This document shows positions 1-8,672 of a DNA stretch of 42,844 nucleotides, one piece after another. How positions within the stretch are numbered: position 1 is the first letter of the stretch; each line of letters opens with the position of its first letter. Under the pieces are notes generated by a model that did no database searches, had not been told where the DNA came from, and was given only the letters and a program-made list of their open reading frames with translations. This stretch comes from Phycisphaerales bacterium (lineage in GTDB: Bacteria; Planctomycetota; Phycisphaerae; UBA1845; Fen-1342). Where the stretch lies: contig PMMM01000122.1 in NCBI GenBank assembly GCA_003162245.1, forward strand, positions 1 through 42,844, written 5' to 3'. The position numbers were made by a program, and so were the translations under genes.

Positions 1-23
1 GAAAAGTGAAATTGCTCTAGAGC
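1..23 (-). repeat. Stop-codon-spanning 3' element, copy 1
   Basis: On the minus strand this reads CTCTAGAGC, three variable bases, TTCAC, then TTTTC, and its TAG is the stop codon of the membrane-fusion gene ending at 17. A closely similar element lies at 28844-28865 on the plus strand, where its TAG is the stop of the acyltransferase gene. About 17 of 22 aligned positions agree by hand. The window edge truncates whatever follows. Confidence 0.45.
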
Positions 24-1264
24 GGTGCGGACTGGCCGTCCTTGATCTGGTCGAGCGCGCCGACGGCGATCTCGTCGCCGGCGCTCAGGCCCGCCAGCAC
101 TTCGACGTTGTCGCCCTCGCGGCGGCCGAGGGTTACTGCCGTCTCCTTGAGCCGCCCGGCGTGTGCGACGAAAACGTGCGCCGTGCGCCCGTCGGCGGCC
201 AGGCGGCAGGTGGACGCGGGAATCCAAAGACCCGCCGGGCTGGTCGCGGTCGCGGAGGCGGGCGACGGGGCGAGGAATTGCACCTGGGCGGCGCCCTCCA
301 CCCGCAGATAATCGTCCGGATCGTCGATGCGCACCTTCACCTGCACGGTAGCCTTGGCGTAGTTCGCCCCGGGGTCGATCCAGAGCACGCGGCCGTGGTA
401 GCGCCGGTCCTTGTACGCGTCCGGGATCACCACGCACGGCAAATCGGGCCGCAGCCGGCTGACCGCCAGCTCGCTGACGTCGACCTCCACCCGCAGCTTG
501 GTCATATCGGCGATGGTCGCCACCTGCGCGTTGGCCATCGCCCCCAGGCCGCCCTCGGCCGCCACGAAATCGCCCACTTCGACGGTTCGATCGAGAATGA
601 CACCGGCGATCGGGGCCGTGACCCGGCAGTCGCGCAGCACCTTGGCGGCGTATGCGAGGACGGCCTCGCCGGCGTCGACCTGCGCCTGGGCTTCGTGGAA
701 AGCGCGTTGGGCGTCGGCATACTCGATGTCGGACGCCTGCCGATCCTCGTGCAGGCGTGTGATCCGCTCGAAATTCACGCGTTGAAACTCGAGGTTCGCG
801 CGGGCCTGGGCGAGATTGGCCGTCGCCTCGTCGCGGCGCGCGCGCGGCGCCTCGTCGTCGATTTCGGCGAGTACCTGGCCGGCATCGACCCGATCGCCCT
901 GCTCAAAATGCAGGGCCATGATCTGGCCGGAGACCTTCGTCGCCACCTGGACGCGATGATCGGAGACGATCTTGCCCGTCGCGGTGAGCACGGCGTCCGC
1001 ATCGGCCGGGTTCCGGGGCGTGACCTTGAGCAAGCGGATTGGCTGCCCGTCTGCCGACGCGAACGGGGCGGCGACTCCACCCGGCCGGAGCTTCCTCCAG
1101 GCCACGTACCCGGCCGCCGCCAGGATGACCAGGATCAGAAGCGTCACCAGCAGGCCCCAGCGCCGCCTGGGGACACCGGTCTTCGCGCCGGGCCGCTGTT
1201 CGCGGGGAATGCTCAGGCTTCGCAGCCGGTCCTGCATTTGGGAGGCGTCCTGCATGGTGGCCAT
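17..1264 (-). CDS. HlyD/MacA-type membrane-fusion protein of ABC exporter
   Basis: A 415-residue periplasmic adaptor, the last gene of the ABC export operon, starting 12 bp after permease B'. It has a basic cytoplasmic N-terminus, one membrane segment at about residues 36-56, a split biotinyl-lipoyl domain (first half near residues 100-140 with VATKVSGQI and GDRVDAGQVLAEID, second half near 215-235 with APIAGVILDR), an Ala/Gln/Arg-rich helical hairpin between the halves (about 140-210), and a beta-barrel C-terminal part. This is the standard layout of adaptors that link an inner-membrane FtsX/MacB-type exporter to the envelope. No outer-membrane channel gene is in view. The first ATG is used; a second ATG lies three codons later. 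The substrate cannot be read from the sequence. Confidence 0.9.
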   Translation of the reverse strand: MATMQDASQMQDRLRSLSIPREQRPGAKTGVPRRRWGLLVTLLILVILAAAGYVAWRKLRPGGVAAPFASADGQPIRLLKVTPRNPADADAVLTATGKIVSDHRVQVATKVSGQIMALHFEQGDRVDAGQVLAEIDDEAPRARRDEATANLAQARANLEFQRVNFERITRLHEDRQASDIEYADAQRAFHEAQAQVDAGEAVLAYAAKVLRDCRVTAPIAGVILDRTVEVGDFVAAEGGLGAMANAQVATIADMTKLRVEVDVSELAVSRLRPDLPCVVIPDAYKDRRYHGRVLWIDPGANYAKATVQVKVRIDDPDDYLRVEGAAQVQFLAPSPASATATSPAGLWIPASTCRLAADGRTAHVFVAHAGRLKETAVTLGRREGDNVEVLAGLSAGDEIAVGALDQIKDGQSAPL

Positions 1265-1276
1265 TCTATCGCCACG

Positions 1277-2446
1277 TTACGCCTTTCGCAGGGCTTGCAG
1301 GACGTTGATCCGGGCCGCGCGGGCGGCCGGCAACAGCGCGCCCGCCACACCGACCAGGGTGGCCAAGACGATGGCGACCAGGGCAATCTGCGGCGTGACG
1401 CGCAGCTCGTACGCCAGGACGGTCCACGTGGTCTCGGACAGGTAATCCTGCCGGGCGCCGTGGAAGAACGCGCTCGCCACCAGGCCGCACAGACAGGCCG
1501 CGGTGCAAAGCAGCCAGGATTCGACCAGCAGGGCCAGCATGATCGCCCGCCGGCTGAATCCGATCGCGCGCAGCATCGCGATTTCGCGGCGGCGGCCGTC
1601 TACTGCCGCGTAGAGCGTGTTCATGACCGCGAACGCGGCGCCGATGGCCATCAGGCCGACCAACGCCGTCGTCAACGTCACGATCTCGCGGGTCTTGGCC
1701 GCCAAATCCTCGTAGTAGCGCAGCTCCGTGCGGCCGTCGAGCTGGACGCTCGGCCCGCGGATGTACGCGAGTGCCGCGGGGACGGCGTCGGCCGAAGTCA
1801 ACCGCAGCGCGACGCTGGAGAGCAGGCGGCGTCCGTACGCGTCGCTGATCGTCGTCCGTGGCGCCCACAGCTCGCTTTCGAGCGCTCCGCCACCGGCCTC
1901 GAAGACGCCCACGACGGTGTAGCGGCGGTCGCTCTTGCGCCCCAGCCGAATCTGGCAGCCCACGTCGAGCCCGGTGAAGCGCTGCTGGGCCGCCCGCCCG
2001 ACCAGCACCTCCGCCGAGCTCGCCTCCATGTGCCGGCCGGCGATGAGCCGAACCTCCGGATGGACGACGAAGGCGATGTCGTCGACGCCGCGGACCGCGA
2101 CGTTCGCCGGCGTACCGTTGCTCCGGCGGTCGATCAGGGTCTGGACGGAGAGCTCCTGGCTCACGAGCGGGAAGCCGGCGGGGTCGAGCGCGACACCGGG
2201 CGTTTGCACCAGCCGCGCCGCCTCCTCGTAGGTCAGCAGGCTGGTGGCCTCGGCGGTCGCACCGGACTTGAGCACGATGAGGTTTTGCGGGGACCCGGTG
2301 GCGACCAGCGCGGCGCGGATGCCGGCCACAAAGGACAACAGCAGCGCGAGCACGAAGACGACAACCGCCACGATGGCAAAGGTCAGGCTGGTGCTGAGCT
2401 TGCGGGCGAGCAGGTTCCGCCAGTTGTAGTACAGCGGTAAGCGCAT
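1277..2446 (-). CDS. FtsX/MacB-like ABC permease B' (duplicate of permease B)
   Basis: A 389-residue inner-membrane permease with one N-terminal membrane helix (about residues 18-45), a large extracytoplasmic domain (about 50-260), and three C-terminal helices with the FtsX-type segment RREIAMLRAIGFSRRAI. It is paralogous to permease B at 3673-4857. Shared blocks include the N-terminal WRNL-x-RK, the central ANVAVRGV, AAQQ-FTG/FAG, a GGxLESE block and the REIAMLRxIGF segment. It starts 6 bp after permease A' stops, the same spacing as in the A/B pair, which supports duplication of the pair as a unit. Its job is presumably to form one half of a second transporter core or of a hetero-tetrameric one. 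Confidence 0.88.
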   Translation of the reverse strand: MRLPLYYNWRNLLARKLSTSLTFAIVAVVVFVLALLLSFVAGIRAALVATGSPQNLIVLKSGATAEATSLLTYEEAARLVQTPGVALDPAGFPLVSQELSVQTLIDRRSNGTPANVAVRGVDDIAFVVHPEVRLIAGRHMEASSAEVLVGRAAQQRFTGLDVGCQIRLGRKSDRRYTVVGVFEAGGGALESELWAPRTTISDAYGRRLLSSVALRLTSADAVPAALAYIRGPSVQLDGRTELRYYEDLAAKTREIVTLTTALVGLMAIGAAFAVMNTLYAAVDGRRREIAMLRAIGFSRRAIMLALLVESWLLCTAACLCGLVASAFFHGARQDYLSETTWTVLAYELRVTPQIALVAIVLATLVGVAGALLPAARAARINVLQALRKA

Positions 2447-2452
2447 CGGCGA

Positions 2453-3619
2453 TTACTCAAGCGCGCGGAACGCGTCTACGGGTTTCAGGCGGGCGGCCAG
2501 CCACGCCGGCCACGCGCCGGCCAGCAGCCCGATCGCCAGCGCCACGCCGACGGCCAGCAGGCACACGACCGGGCGCACCTGAAGCTGCTGAATGAGCGGT
2601 ACGTGGTACTCGCGCAGGCGCGTGTAGGTGAACGCGATGTAGGGAACGAGGGCCCCGCACAGTCCGCCCGCTGCACACACCGCCAGGCTCTCGGCCTGCA
2701 CGGTCGCCAGGACCGCGCCGTGGCCGAAGCCGATGGACTTCAGCGTCGCGTATTCGCCGAGCCGGTCGCGGAAGTTCATGCTCATCGTGTTGGCGGCGGC
2801 CAGCGTGGCGACTAGGACGGTGATTGCGCAGAGGATGGTCAGGTTGCGCGGCAGGTCGAACTGCTGGGTGATGAACTGATTTATGAAGGTCTTTTCGTCC
2901 TGCGTCATCGTCTCATCGGTCGCGTTCGCGAAGGACCGGTCGATCCCCGTGCGGTAGTACTCCAGGTCGCTCGCCGAGCGGCATTTCACGAAGAACAGGC
3001 TAACGCGGTCCTCCATGTAGTGGTTCCGCTTCAGCTCCTCGGCGATGTAATCCCGCCGGCAGAACAACGTGTACGTGTCGACGGCGTCGGGGGCGGTGGA
3101 GACGATGTGAAATTGCAGCGGCACGTACGGTGGCACCGACGGGTTGATCGTAATGCGGTCGCCGACCTGCCAGCCGAACTGCGTCGCGGTTCCGCGGCCG
3201 ACGATCAGGGCCTGCCGGTCAGTTTGCCAAGCCTCCAGCTCGCCGGGCCGCAGCAGGTAGTCCGGGAAGACGGCTGGGAACGTGTCCACGTCGGCGGCCA
3301 GCGTGGAGAGGGGCCGCGGGTCGTTCGGCAACTGGCCGCCAAGCCAGCGTTGCCCGCAGACGTAGACTGGACGGTGTGCGTCCAGCACCTCGAGCTTGGT
3401 GCGGTAGCCCTCGGGCAGCAGGGCGACGATGGACGCGCGGTTGATGACGACGAGCCGCAACTGCTTACCGGAGTTGTCGAGGTAGAGACTGATGCCGTCG
3501 ATCACGGCGCTGGACAGGACGACGATGGTGATCGGCAGCGCCACCGCCGCGGCCGTGAGCAACGTGCGCAGTGGGTTCCGCGTCAGGTTCCGGCCGAGAT
3601 ACACAAGCTGCAACGGCAT
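2453..3619 (-). CDS. FtsX/MacB-like ABC permease A' (duplicate of permease A)
   Basis: A 388-residue permease with the same length and plan as permease A (4864-6030). Both begin near residue 10 with an N-L-x-RNPLRTxLT block. Both carry a central DVDTFP block, the FFVKCRSA / IFWVKCRSA block, a DETxxxDExxFI block and a C-terminal GLxAGxWPAxxAxRL block. It has one N-terminal helix and three C-terminal helices around a large extracytoplasmic domain. The start at 3619 (MPLQLVYLGRNL) is chosen because it aligns with the start of permease A; the open frame runs further upstream into permease B without similarity. A 53-bp gap separates it from permease B. Confidence 0.87.
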   Translation of the reverse strand: MPLQLVYLGRNLTRNPLRTLLTAAAVALPITIVVLSSAVIDGISLYLDNSGKQLRLVVINRASIVALLPEGYRTKLEVLDAHRPVYVCGQRWLGGQLPNDPRPLSTLAADVDTFPAVFPDYLLRPGELEAWQTDRQALIVGRGTATQFGWQVGDRITINPSVPPYVPLQFHIVSTAPDAVDTYTLFCRRDYIAEELKRNHYMEDRVSLFFVKCRSASDLEYYRTGIDRSFANATDETMTQDEKTFINQFITQQFDLPRNLTILCAITVLVATLAAANTMSMNFRDRLGEYATLKSIGFGHGAVLATVQAESLAVCAAGGLCGALVPYIAFTYTRLREYHVPLIQQLQVRPVVCLLAVGVALAIGLLAGAWPAWLAARLKPVDAFRALE

Positions 3620-3672
3620 CCGAGTCCTATCGGTCTCGCCCCGGGGCTTTCGCGGCCGGCGCGTTTGCCCAC

Positions 3673-4857
3673 TTAGCCTTCCCGCAACGCCGCGATCACC
3701 TGCACGCGCGCGGCCCGCCACGCGGGCACCAAGGCCCCGACGGCGCCGACCAGCGCGACGGCGGCCAGCGCGAGGCCGACGATCGCGGGCGTCAGGCGGA
3801 TGTCGAACGCCAGCGTGGTGAACGTGCCGCTGCCGTACATGTCCTTCGTGTGTCCGATGGCTTCGAGCCAAAGCGCGCACGCCAGGCAACCAACGAGGCC
3901 GCCCAGCAGCGCCAGCAGCACGGCTTCGAGCAGGAACCCGAGCAGGATCTGCCGGCCGCCGAACCCGATGGTCCGCAACATGGCGATTTCCCGCATCCGG
4001 CCCGCCACATGGGCAAACATCGTGTTGGCGATCGAGAACGCCGCCGCCACGGCCATGACGAGCACGAGCGCGGCGACGATCGCGAGGTAGATGCGGACCT
4101 GGCTGGTCTGGCCGCTCCAGTAGCCCTTCTCGGTCTGCGCACTGAGGTCGATCGCGGGACCTTCGATCTCCTTGATGACGCTGGCGGCGTCGGCGCCGTC
4201 GCGAATGCGCAGACTGGCGGCCGAGTACATCGTCCGGTTGTAGGCGCTGAGGAGGGTCGGCAAATCGCCCCAGATCTCGCTCTCGAGCGGGCCACCGGCG
4301 GCCGTGAAGAAGCCGACGACCTTGTAGACGCGATTGTCGCTGAAGCCGAGGTTCAGAGTGTCGCCGATCTGGAGTCCGGCGAACTGCTGGGCCGCACGAA
4401 CGCCGACGATCACCTCCGAGGCCCCCGTTGAGAATGTCCGTCCCGAAAGCCGGACAGTGCGATGGACGCGGAACGCCGCGTCCGTGACGCCGCGGACCGC
4501 GACGTTGGCGCTGGTTCGTCCACGGTCGCGGAGGCGGGGCAGGGAGACCTGGACGAGCATCTCGGGACTGAGGAGCGGCTGGTCGGAGGCCGGGTCGCGG
4601 GCGAGGTCGGCGAGCTGGTTGAGCTTGTTGAAGTCGGCGACGGGCACGGCGCTGGCACCCTCGGAGTTGGCGCCGCGACGAATCACGATGATGGTCTGCT
4701 CGTCGCCGGCGACGGCCAGCGAGCCTGCGAGGGCAGCGCCGAAGCCGAGGACCCAGGCGAGGGTGCCGACGACCGCGGCGATCACCAGCACGGTCAGCAA
4801 TGTCGTCGTCTTGCGGACGAACAGGTTTCGCCAGTGGTAGGTGAAGGGCAGTGCCAT
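3673..4857 (-). CDS. FtsX/MacB-like ABC permease B
   Basis: A 394-residue inner-membrane permease. It has an N-terminal membrane helix at about residues 18-45, an extracytoplasmic domain with ANVAVRGVTDAAF and GGPLESEIWG blocks, and three C-terminal helices including the coupling-type segment REIAMLRTIGFGGRQI. Start and length match permease B' (389 residues). It follows permease A by 6 bp, close enough for coupled translation. In MacB-like exporters each permease contributes one TM bundle and partners with the shared ATPase. A and B are clearly different from each other, so the unit looks like a heterodimer. Confidence 0.88.
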   Translation of the reverse strand: MALPFTYHWRNLFVRKTTTLLTVLVIAAVVGTLAWVLGFGAALAGSLAVAGDEQTIIVIRRGANSEGASAVPVADFNKLNQLADLARDPASDQPLLSPEMLVQVSLPRLRDRGRTSANVAVRGVTDAAFRVHRTVRLSGRTFSTGASEVIVGVRAAQQFAGLQIGDTLNLGFSDNRVYKVVGFFTAAGGPLESEIWGDLPTLLSAYNRTMYSAASLRIRDGADAASVIKEIEGPAIDLSAQTEKGYWSGQTSQVRIYLAIVAALVLVMAVAAAFSIANTMFAHVAGRMREIAMLRTIGFGGRQILLGFLLEAVLLALLGGLVGCLACALWLEAIGHTKDMYGSGTFTTLAFDIRLTPAIVGLALAAVALVGAVGALVPAWRAARVQVIAALREG

Positions 4858-4863
4858 ACAGCG

Positions 4864-6030
4864 TTACACCACCTGCCGCAGCGCGTCAGTCGTGCGCAGA
4901 CGCACGGCCTGGTAAGCCGGCCACAGACCCGCCACCAAGCCGACGGTCAGACCGATGGCCAACGAGCCCAAAACGGCAATCCACGACACCTCCGGCGCGC
5001 TGATCGACTCGGAATGCGGGTTATGCCAGGGCACGAGCAGAAAGCCGACGCCCAGCGCGATGCCGACGAGCGAACCAAACAACGCGAGCAGCAGGCTCTC
5101 GGAGAGGACGATCAGAAACACGCGGCTGGACGGAAACCCGATGGCCTTGAAGACCGCCAGTTCGCGGATGCGCTCGCGGAAGCTCATCATCATCGTGTTG
5201 CCGGCGACCAGCGCGATGATGAAGACGACCACTGTGGCCATGACCCGCGCCAGGCCGGGGATGTCGCCCAGGGCCTCGATGAAACCGGCGATGAACGCGT
5301 TCTCGTCCTCGCTGCGCGTCTCGTCCGGGCTGTTGGCGAAGAGGGCGTCGATGTCCTTCTGGAGCGTGCGCAGCGCGGCCGCGCTGCGGCACTTGACCCA
5401 GAAGATGTTGCAACCCGTGCCCGTGAGGCCCCGCGCCTGGAGCGATTCCAGCAGGTAGTCCCGCCGGAGGTAGAACGCGTTGGGCGGGGAGGCATTGGGG
5501 ATGATCTTGACGACGATGAACTCGAGCCGCTGGTAGGGGGGGATCGTGCTGTCGAGGACGACGCGGCTGCCGGGCGTCCAGCCGTACTGGTTGGCGGCGC
5601 CGTCGCCGACGACGGCCGCCCGCCGCTCGTGCTGCCACTGCTCGACTTCCGCCGCCGTCATGGGCACGTCCTGGTAGACGGTCGGGAACGTGTCGACGTC
5701 GCACGCCAGGCTCATCAGCGGGTTCGGCGTGTCGGGGATGCGCCCGCCAAACCAACGCATGGCGCACACGGCGAGCAGGCGCTGCCGGTTGGGATCGAGG
5801 TCCTCGATCTTCCGCCGCATCCCCTCCGGCATGAACGCCGTGATGCCGGCCTTGTGGTGCACGGCGAGGCGGAGTTGCTGCTCGATCCGAGCCGCGGTCT
5901 TCGTCAGCATCACCACAGTGGAGATTGCGAGCACGAAGATCGCCATCGGCAGGGCGAAGGCGACGCCGGTGAGCGCAGTCCGCAGCGGATTCCGCCGCAG
6001 GTTCTGCATCAGGACGTAGCTCAGCGTCAC
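4864..6030 (-). CDS. FtsX/MacB-like ABC permease A
   Basis: A 388-residue inner-membrane permease, the second gene of the operon, 37 bp after the ATPase gene. It has one N-terminal helix (about residues 20-42), an extracytoplasmic domain (about 50-260) containing the family blocks shared with permease A' (2453-3619), and three C-terminal helices with the segment RELAVFKAIGFPSSRV, typical of FtsX-type domains. The C-terminus WPAYQAVRLRTTDALR is also typical. The ATG at 6030 (MTLSYVLMQNLRRNP) agrees with the paralogue. Confidence 0.88.
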   Translation of the reverse strand: MTLSYVLMQNLRRNPLRTALTGVAFALPMAIFVLAISTVVMLTKTAARIEQQLRLAVHHKAGITAFMPEGMRRKIEDLDPNRQRLLAVCAMRWFGGRIPDTPNPLMSLACDVDTFPTVYQDVPMTAAEVEQWQHERRAAVVGDGAANQYGWTPGSRVVLDSTIPPYQRLEFIVVKIIPNASPPNAFYLRRDYLLESLQARGLTGTGCNIFWVKCRSAAALRTLQKDIDALFANSPDETRSEDENAFIAGFIEALGDIPGLARVMATVVVFIIALVAGNTMMMSFRERIRELAVFKAIGFPSSRVFLIVLSESLLLALFGSLVGIALGVGFLLVPWHNPHSESISAPEVSWIAVLGSLAIGLTVGLVAGLWPAYQAVRLRTTDALRQVV

Positions 6031-6067
6031 GGGTTGCTTCCGGCTCTGCCCAGGCGGGCGGCGATCG

Positions 6068-6790
6068 TCATTTAGGCGCGGCGGCGGTGGTTGCGTGCGC
6101 CTCGTTCTGCACGTCGCGGTCGAGGATGCCCTTGTCCAGGTGGACCACGCGCTGACCGTGCGCGGCGCCGCGCGGGTCGTGCGTGACCATTACGATGGTC
6201 TTGCCGTATTGCGCGTGCAGCAGGCTGAGCAGGCTCAGGATCTCCTCGGACGTCCGCGCATCCAGGTCGCCGGTGGGCTCGTCGGCCAGGATCACATCCG
6301 GGTCGGTGACGATCGCGCGGGCGATGGCGACACGCTGCTCCTCGCCGCCGGAGAGTTGGCTCGGCCGGTGGTCCATGCGGTCGCTGAGCCCGACTACGTC
6401 GAGCGCGGTGCGGACACGCTGGCGGCGCTCCTTACCGGTCATGTGGAAGAGCAGCAGCGGCAGCTCGATGTTCTGGGCCGCGGTTAGCACGGGCACGAGG
6501 TAGTACATCTGGAAGATGAAACCGACGTGGCGGCTGCGCCAGGCGGTCAGTCCGCGCTCGCTCATCTGCTCGAGCTGCGCGTCGCCGACGCGAACCGTGC
6601 CGGCGGTGGGGGCGTCCAGGCCGCCGACCAGATGCAGCAGCGTGGACTTCCCGGAGCCGCTCGGCCCCATGATTACGACGAAGGACCCGGATGCGACGTG
6701 CAGGCTCAGGCCGTCGAGGGCGGAGATCGCGTTGCGGCCCTTGCGATAGACCTTGCGGACGTCAACCAACTCAATGTCGGCAGCACTCAT
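6068..6790 (-). CDS. ABC transporter ATP-binding protein (LolD/MacB type)
   Basis: A 240-residue cytoplasmic ATPase that powers the exporter. It shows Walker [10 protein letters not shown] (about residues 40-48), Q-loop [10 protein letters not shown], signature [14 protein letters not shown], Walker [13 protein letters not shown] and H-loop VTHD. The signature has GEEQ where most relatives have GQQQ, a small change that keeps the LSGG core. The ATG at 6790 (MSAADIEL) is chosen because family members begin just before this strand; an upstream in-frame ATG would add an unrelated segment. It is the first gene of the operon, with a promoter-like -10 about 60 bp upstream. Only one ATPase serves four permeases here. 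Confidence 0.93.
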   Translation of the reverse strand: MSAADIELVDVRKVYRKGRNAISALDGLSLHVASGSFVVIMGPSGSGKSTLLHLVGGLDAPTAGTVRVGDAQLEQMSERGLTAWRSRHVGFIFQMYYLVPVLTAAQNIELPLLLFHMTGKERRQRVRTALDVVGLSDRMDHRPSQLSGGEEQRVAIARAIVTDPDVILADEPTGDLDARTSEEILSLLSLLHAQYGKTIVMVTHDPRGAAHGQRVVHLDKGILDRDVQNEAHATTAAAPK

Positions 6791-6816
6791 CCTCGGCTCC
6801 ACCTGCGCCACGGGCG

Positions 6817-6837
6817 GGACCCGGACGCCCCGGGTCC
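6817..6837 (-). other. Hairpin in exporter leader
   Basis: A perfect 8-bp stem (GGACCCGG with CCGGGTCC) and a 5-nt loop lie between the putative -10 and the ATPase start codon, so the leader RNA would carry it about 27 nt before the ATG. The function is unknown; it could stabilise the mRNA or be one of the dispersed palindromes seen across the window. Confidence 0.4.
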
Positions 6838-6851
6838 AAGCGCGTGTTTGC

Positions 6852-6857
6852 ATTATA
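6852..6857 (-). promoter_or_regulatory. Putative -10 element of the ABC exporter operon
   Basis: TATAAT on the minus strand, a perfect -10 hexamer in otherwise very GC-rich DNA. The predicted transcription start lies about 55 nt before the ATPase ATG. No good -35 is visible at 16-18 bp; CTGACC lies about 20 bp upstream. Confidence 0.5.
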
Positions 6858-6916
6858 CATGGAGCCGGCGCGCCGCGGGTCAGGGGGGCCACGTTTGGAC
6901 TGCGAGGCTGGCTGAG

Positions 6917-6950
6917 AGCGGCGGGAGGGGGGAGGATTGTCGCCGCCGCT
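6917..6950 (-). terminator. Hairpin at the end of nuoN
   Basis: AGCGGCGG pairs with CCGCCGCT (8 bp) around an 18-nt loop, and the stem overlaps the nuoN stop codon. There is no U-run after it, so it is at best a weak or factor-assisted terminator. It marks the end of the nuo cluster before the exporter promoter. Confidence 0.35.
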
Positions 6951-8661
6951 ACATCGGGTGCGACAGCTCTGCGTGGGCAGCCGGCGGGCGCGCGTAGACG
7001 TCGGACGCGAGCGCCTGGGCGCGGCGGCCCAGCGGGCTGAACCAGAGCGTGCCGAGCAACAGGAGGATGATCGCGCAGGCGCTGACCAGCGCCACGCCGC
7101 CGCCCGGCGGCCGGAACGCCGGCAGCGCTGCATCGTCCCTCAGGTACATCTGGCGGATGATGCGGACGTAGTAGTACAGGCTGATGGCCGTGTTGATCAC
7201 CGCGACAACCACGAGGACCCACAGCCACGGCTGCGTAGCGGCCGACTTGCCGAGCGCGAGAAGCAGGTACCACTTGGCGGTGAAGCCGCCCAGCGGCGGC
7301 AGCCCGACGAGCGAGAACAGGCACACGGCCAGCGGCAGGGCGACCCACGGCGCTCGGCGTCCGAGGCCCGTGAAGGCCGAGAGGTGATCCGTGCCGGTCT
7401 GCCACACGACGAGCGCGGTGGCGCCGAATGCGCCGACGTTCATCAGCAGGTAAACGAACAGGTAGGCGATGACCGCGGCCATGCCGGCGTTGTACGTCGG
7501 CGCCGACACGCCGCTTGCCGCCGACGGTGCCGCGATGATGGCCGCGGCCATCATCATGTAACCGGCGTGGGCGATCGACGAGTAAGCCAGAATGCGTTTG
7601 ACGTTTTCCTGCCGCAGGGCGGCCAGGTTGCCGACCGTGCAGGTGACGGCGGCAAGAATGCCCACCAGCACGGCCACCGTCATGGCGTAGGTATGACCCG
7701 CCACGGCGGGCGGCAAATTCGGTGGGGGCCAGGGGCCGGTCACGGTGAACAGGCTGACGATTCGCAGCAAAAGCCCCACGCCGGCGGCCTTGCTCGCGAC
7801 GCTCAGCCACGTCGTGACCTCGGTCGGTGCGCCTTGGAACACGTCCGGGCACCAGTAGTGCATCGGCACAGCGGCGATCTTGAAGATGATCCCGACGCCG
7901 AGTGCCGCCAGCCCCAGCCAGAAGACGGCATCCGTAACGCCGACGTGCGTGACGGGTGCAAAGGTCGCGACGGTGGAGCGCAGCTCGGCGTACCGGGCAT
8001 CCAGGGCGCTGGCGATGACGGACAGGTCGAGCGTGCCGAACCGGCCGTAGAGCAGCGACACGCCGTAAATCATGATGGCGGACGCGGTGGCGCCGAACAT
8101 GACGTACTTGAGGGCGGCTTCGGCGCCGAGGCGCGAGCGCTTGTCGCTGGCGACGAGGGCGTAGCTCGGCAGCGAGGCGGTCTCGATCGCGATGATGAGC
8201 ACCAGCAGGTTGAGCGAGCTGACCATCAGCATCATGCCCAGCGCGCTGGTGAGCAGGAGGACGAAGAACTCGGGTCCGCCGCGCTCCGCGGTCGAATCCG
8301 TGCCGTTCCGCTTCTGGACGCCGATCAGCCACAGCCACGTGATCAGCCCCAGCGCCAGGAACAACAGCAACTGGTAGAAAACGCTGAAGCGGTCGGCCAG
8401 CAGCATCGGCGTGGCGCCGGCGGACGGCGGGACCATCCCGGCCTGCGGACCGTCGGCGACCTGCGCCGAAACCGCCCAGGTCGCGACGAGCCCGACAAAG
8501 CAGCCGAGCACCGCGATCAGCGCCGGCACCTCGGGGCGGCGGCCGACGAGGAGCGGGACAACCAGGACCGCGACGATCGTGCCGACCAGAACGAACTCGG
8601 GGCTGAACAGATGCAGCTCGTCAGCCGACGGCAACCAGGTGTTTGGGGTTGGTACATTCAT
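6949..8661 (-). CDS. nuoN: NADH-quinone oxidoreductase subunit N
   Basis: A 570-residue antiporter-like membrane subunit of complex I, one of three proton-pumping subunits. Many hydrophobic helices are visible, and the core SVASKAAGVGLLLR and LAYSSIAHAGYMMM blocks carry the conserved lysine and histidine region of the antiporter family. E. coli NuoN is 485 residues, so this one is longer, mainly in loops. The ATG at 8661 (MNVPTPNTWLP) is chosen because it follows the nuoM stop by 11 bp; the open frame extends upstream through nuoM and is not coding there. It is the last gene of the nuo cluster. Confidence 0.95.
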   Translation of the reverse strand: MNVPTPNTWLPSADELHLFSPEFVLVGTIVAVLVVPLLVGRRPEVPALIAVLGCFVGLVATWAVSAQVADGPQAGMVPPSAGATPMLLADRFSVFYQLLLFLALGLITWLWLIGVQKRNGTDSTAERGGPEFFVLLLTSALGMMLMVSSLNLLVLIIAIETASLPSYALVASDKRSRLGAEAALKYVMFGATASAIMIYGVSLLYGRFGTLDLSVIASALDARYAELRSTVATFAPVTHVGVTDAVFWLGLAALGVGIIFKIAAVPMHYWCPDVFQGAPTEVTTWLSVASKAAGVGLLLRIVSLFTVTGPWPPPNLPPAVAGHTYAMTVAVLVGILAAVTCTVGNLAALRQENVKRILAYSSIAHAGYMMMAAAIIAAPSAASGVSAPTYNAGMAAVIAYLFVYLLMNVGAFGATALVVWQTGTDHLSAFTGLGRRAPWVALPLAVCLFSLVGLPPLGGFTAKWYLLLALGKSAATQPWLWVLVVVAVINTAISLYYYVRIIRQMYLRDDAALPAFRPPGGGVALVSACAIILLLLGTLWFSPLGRRAQALASDVYARPPAAHAELSHPM

Positions 8662-8672
8662 AGGCAATCGAA

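Noticed and set aside
161-2440. 759-codon plus-strand open frame opposite permease B' and the adaptor
   Set aside because: It is antisense to genes with clear family motifs. Its composition (His, Gln, Arg, Gly, Asp-rich) is typical of GC-rich complementary frames.
6068-8338. Reading the ABC ATPase as a 756-residue fusion
   Set aside because: The upstream part is an out-of-frame shadow of nuoN and the spacer; ATPase homology starts at 6790.
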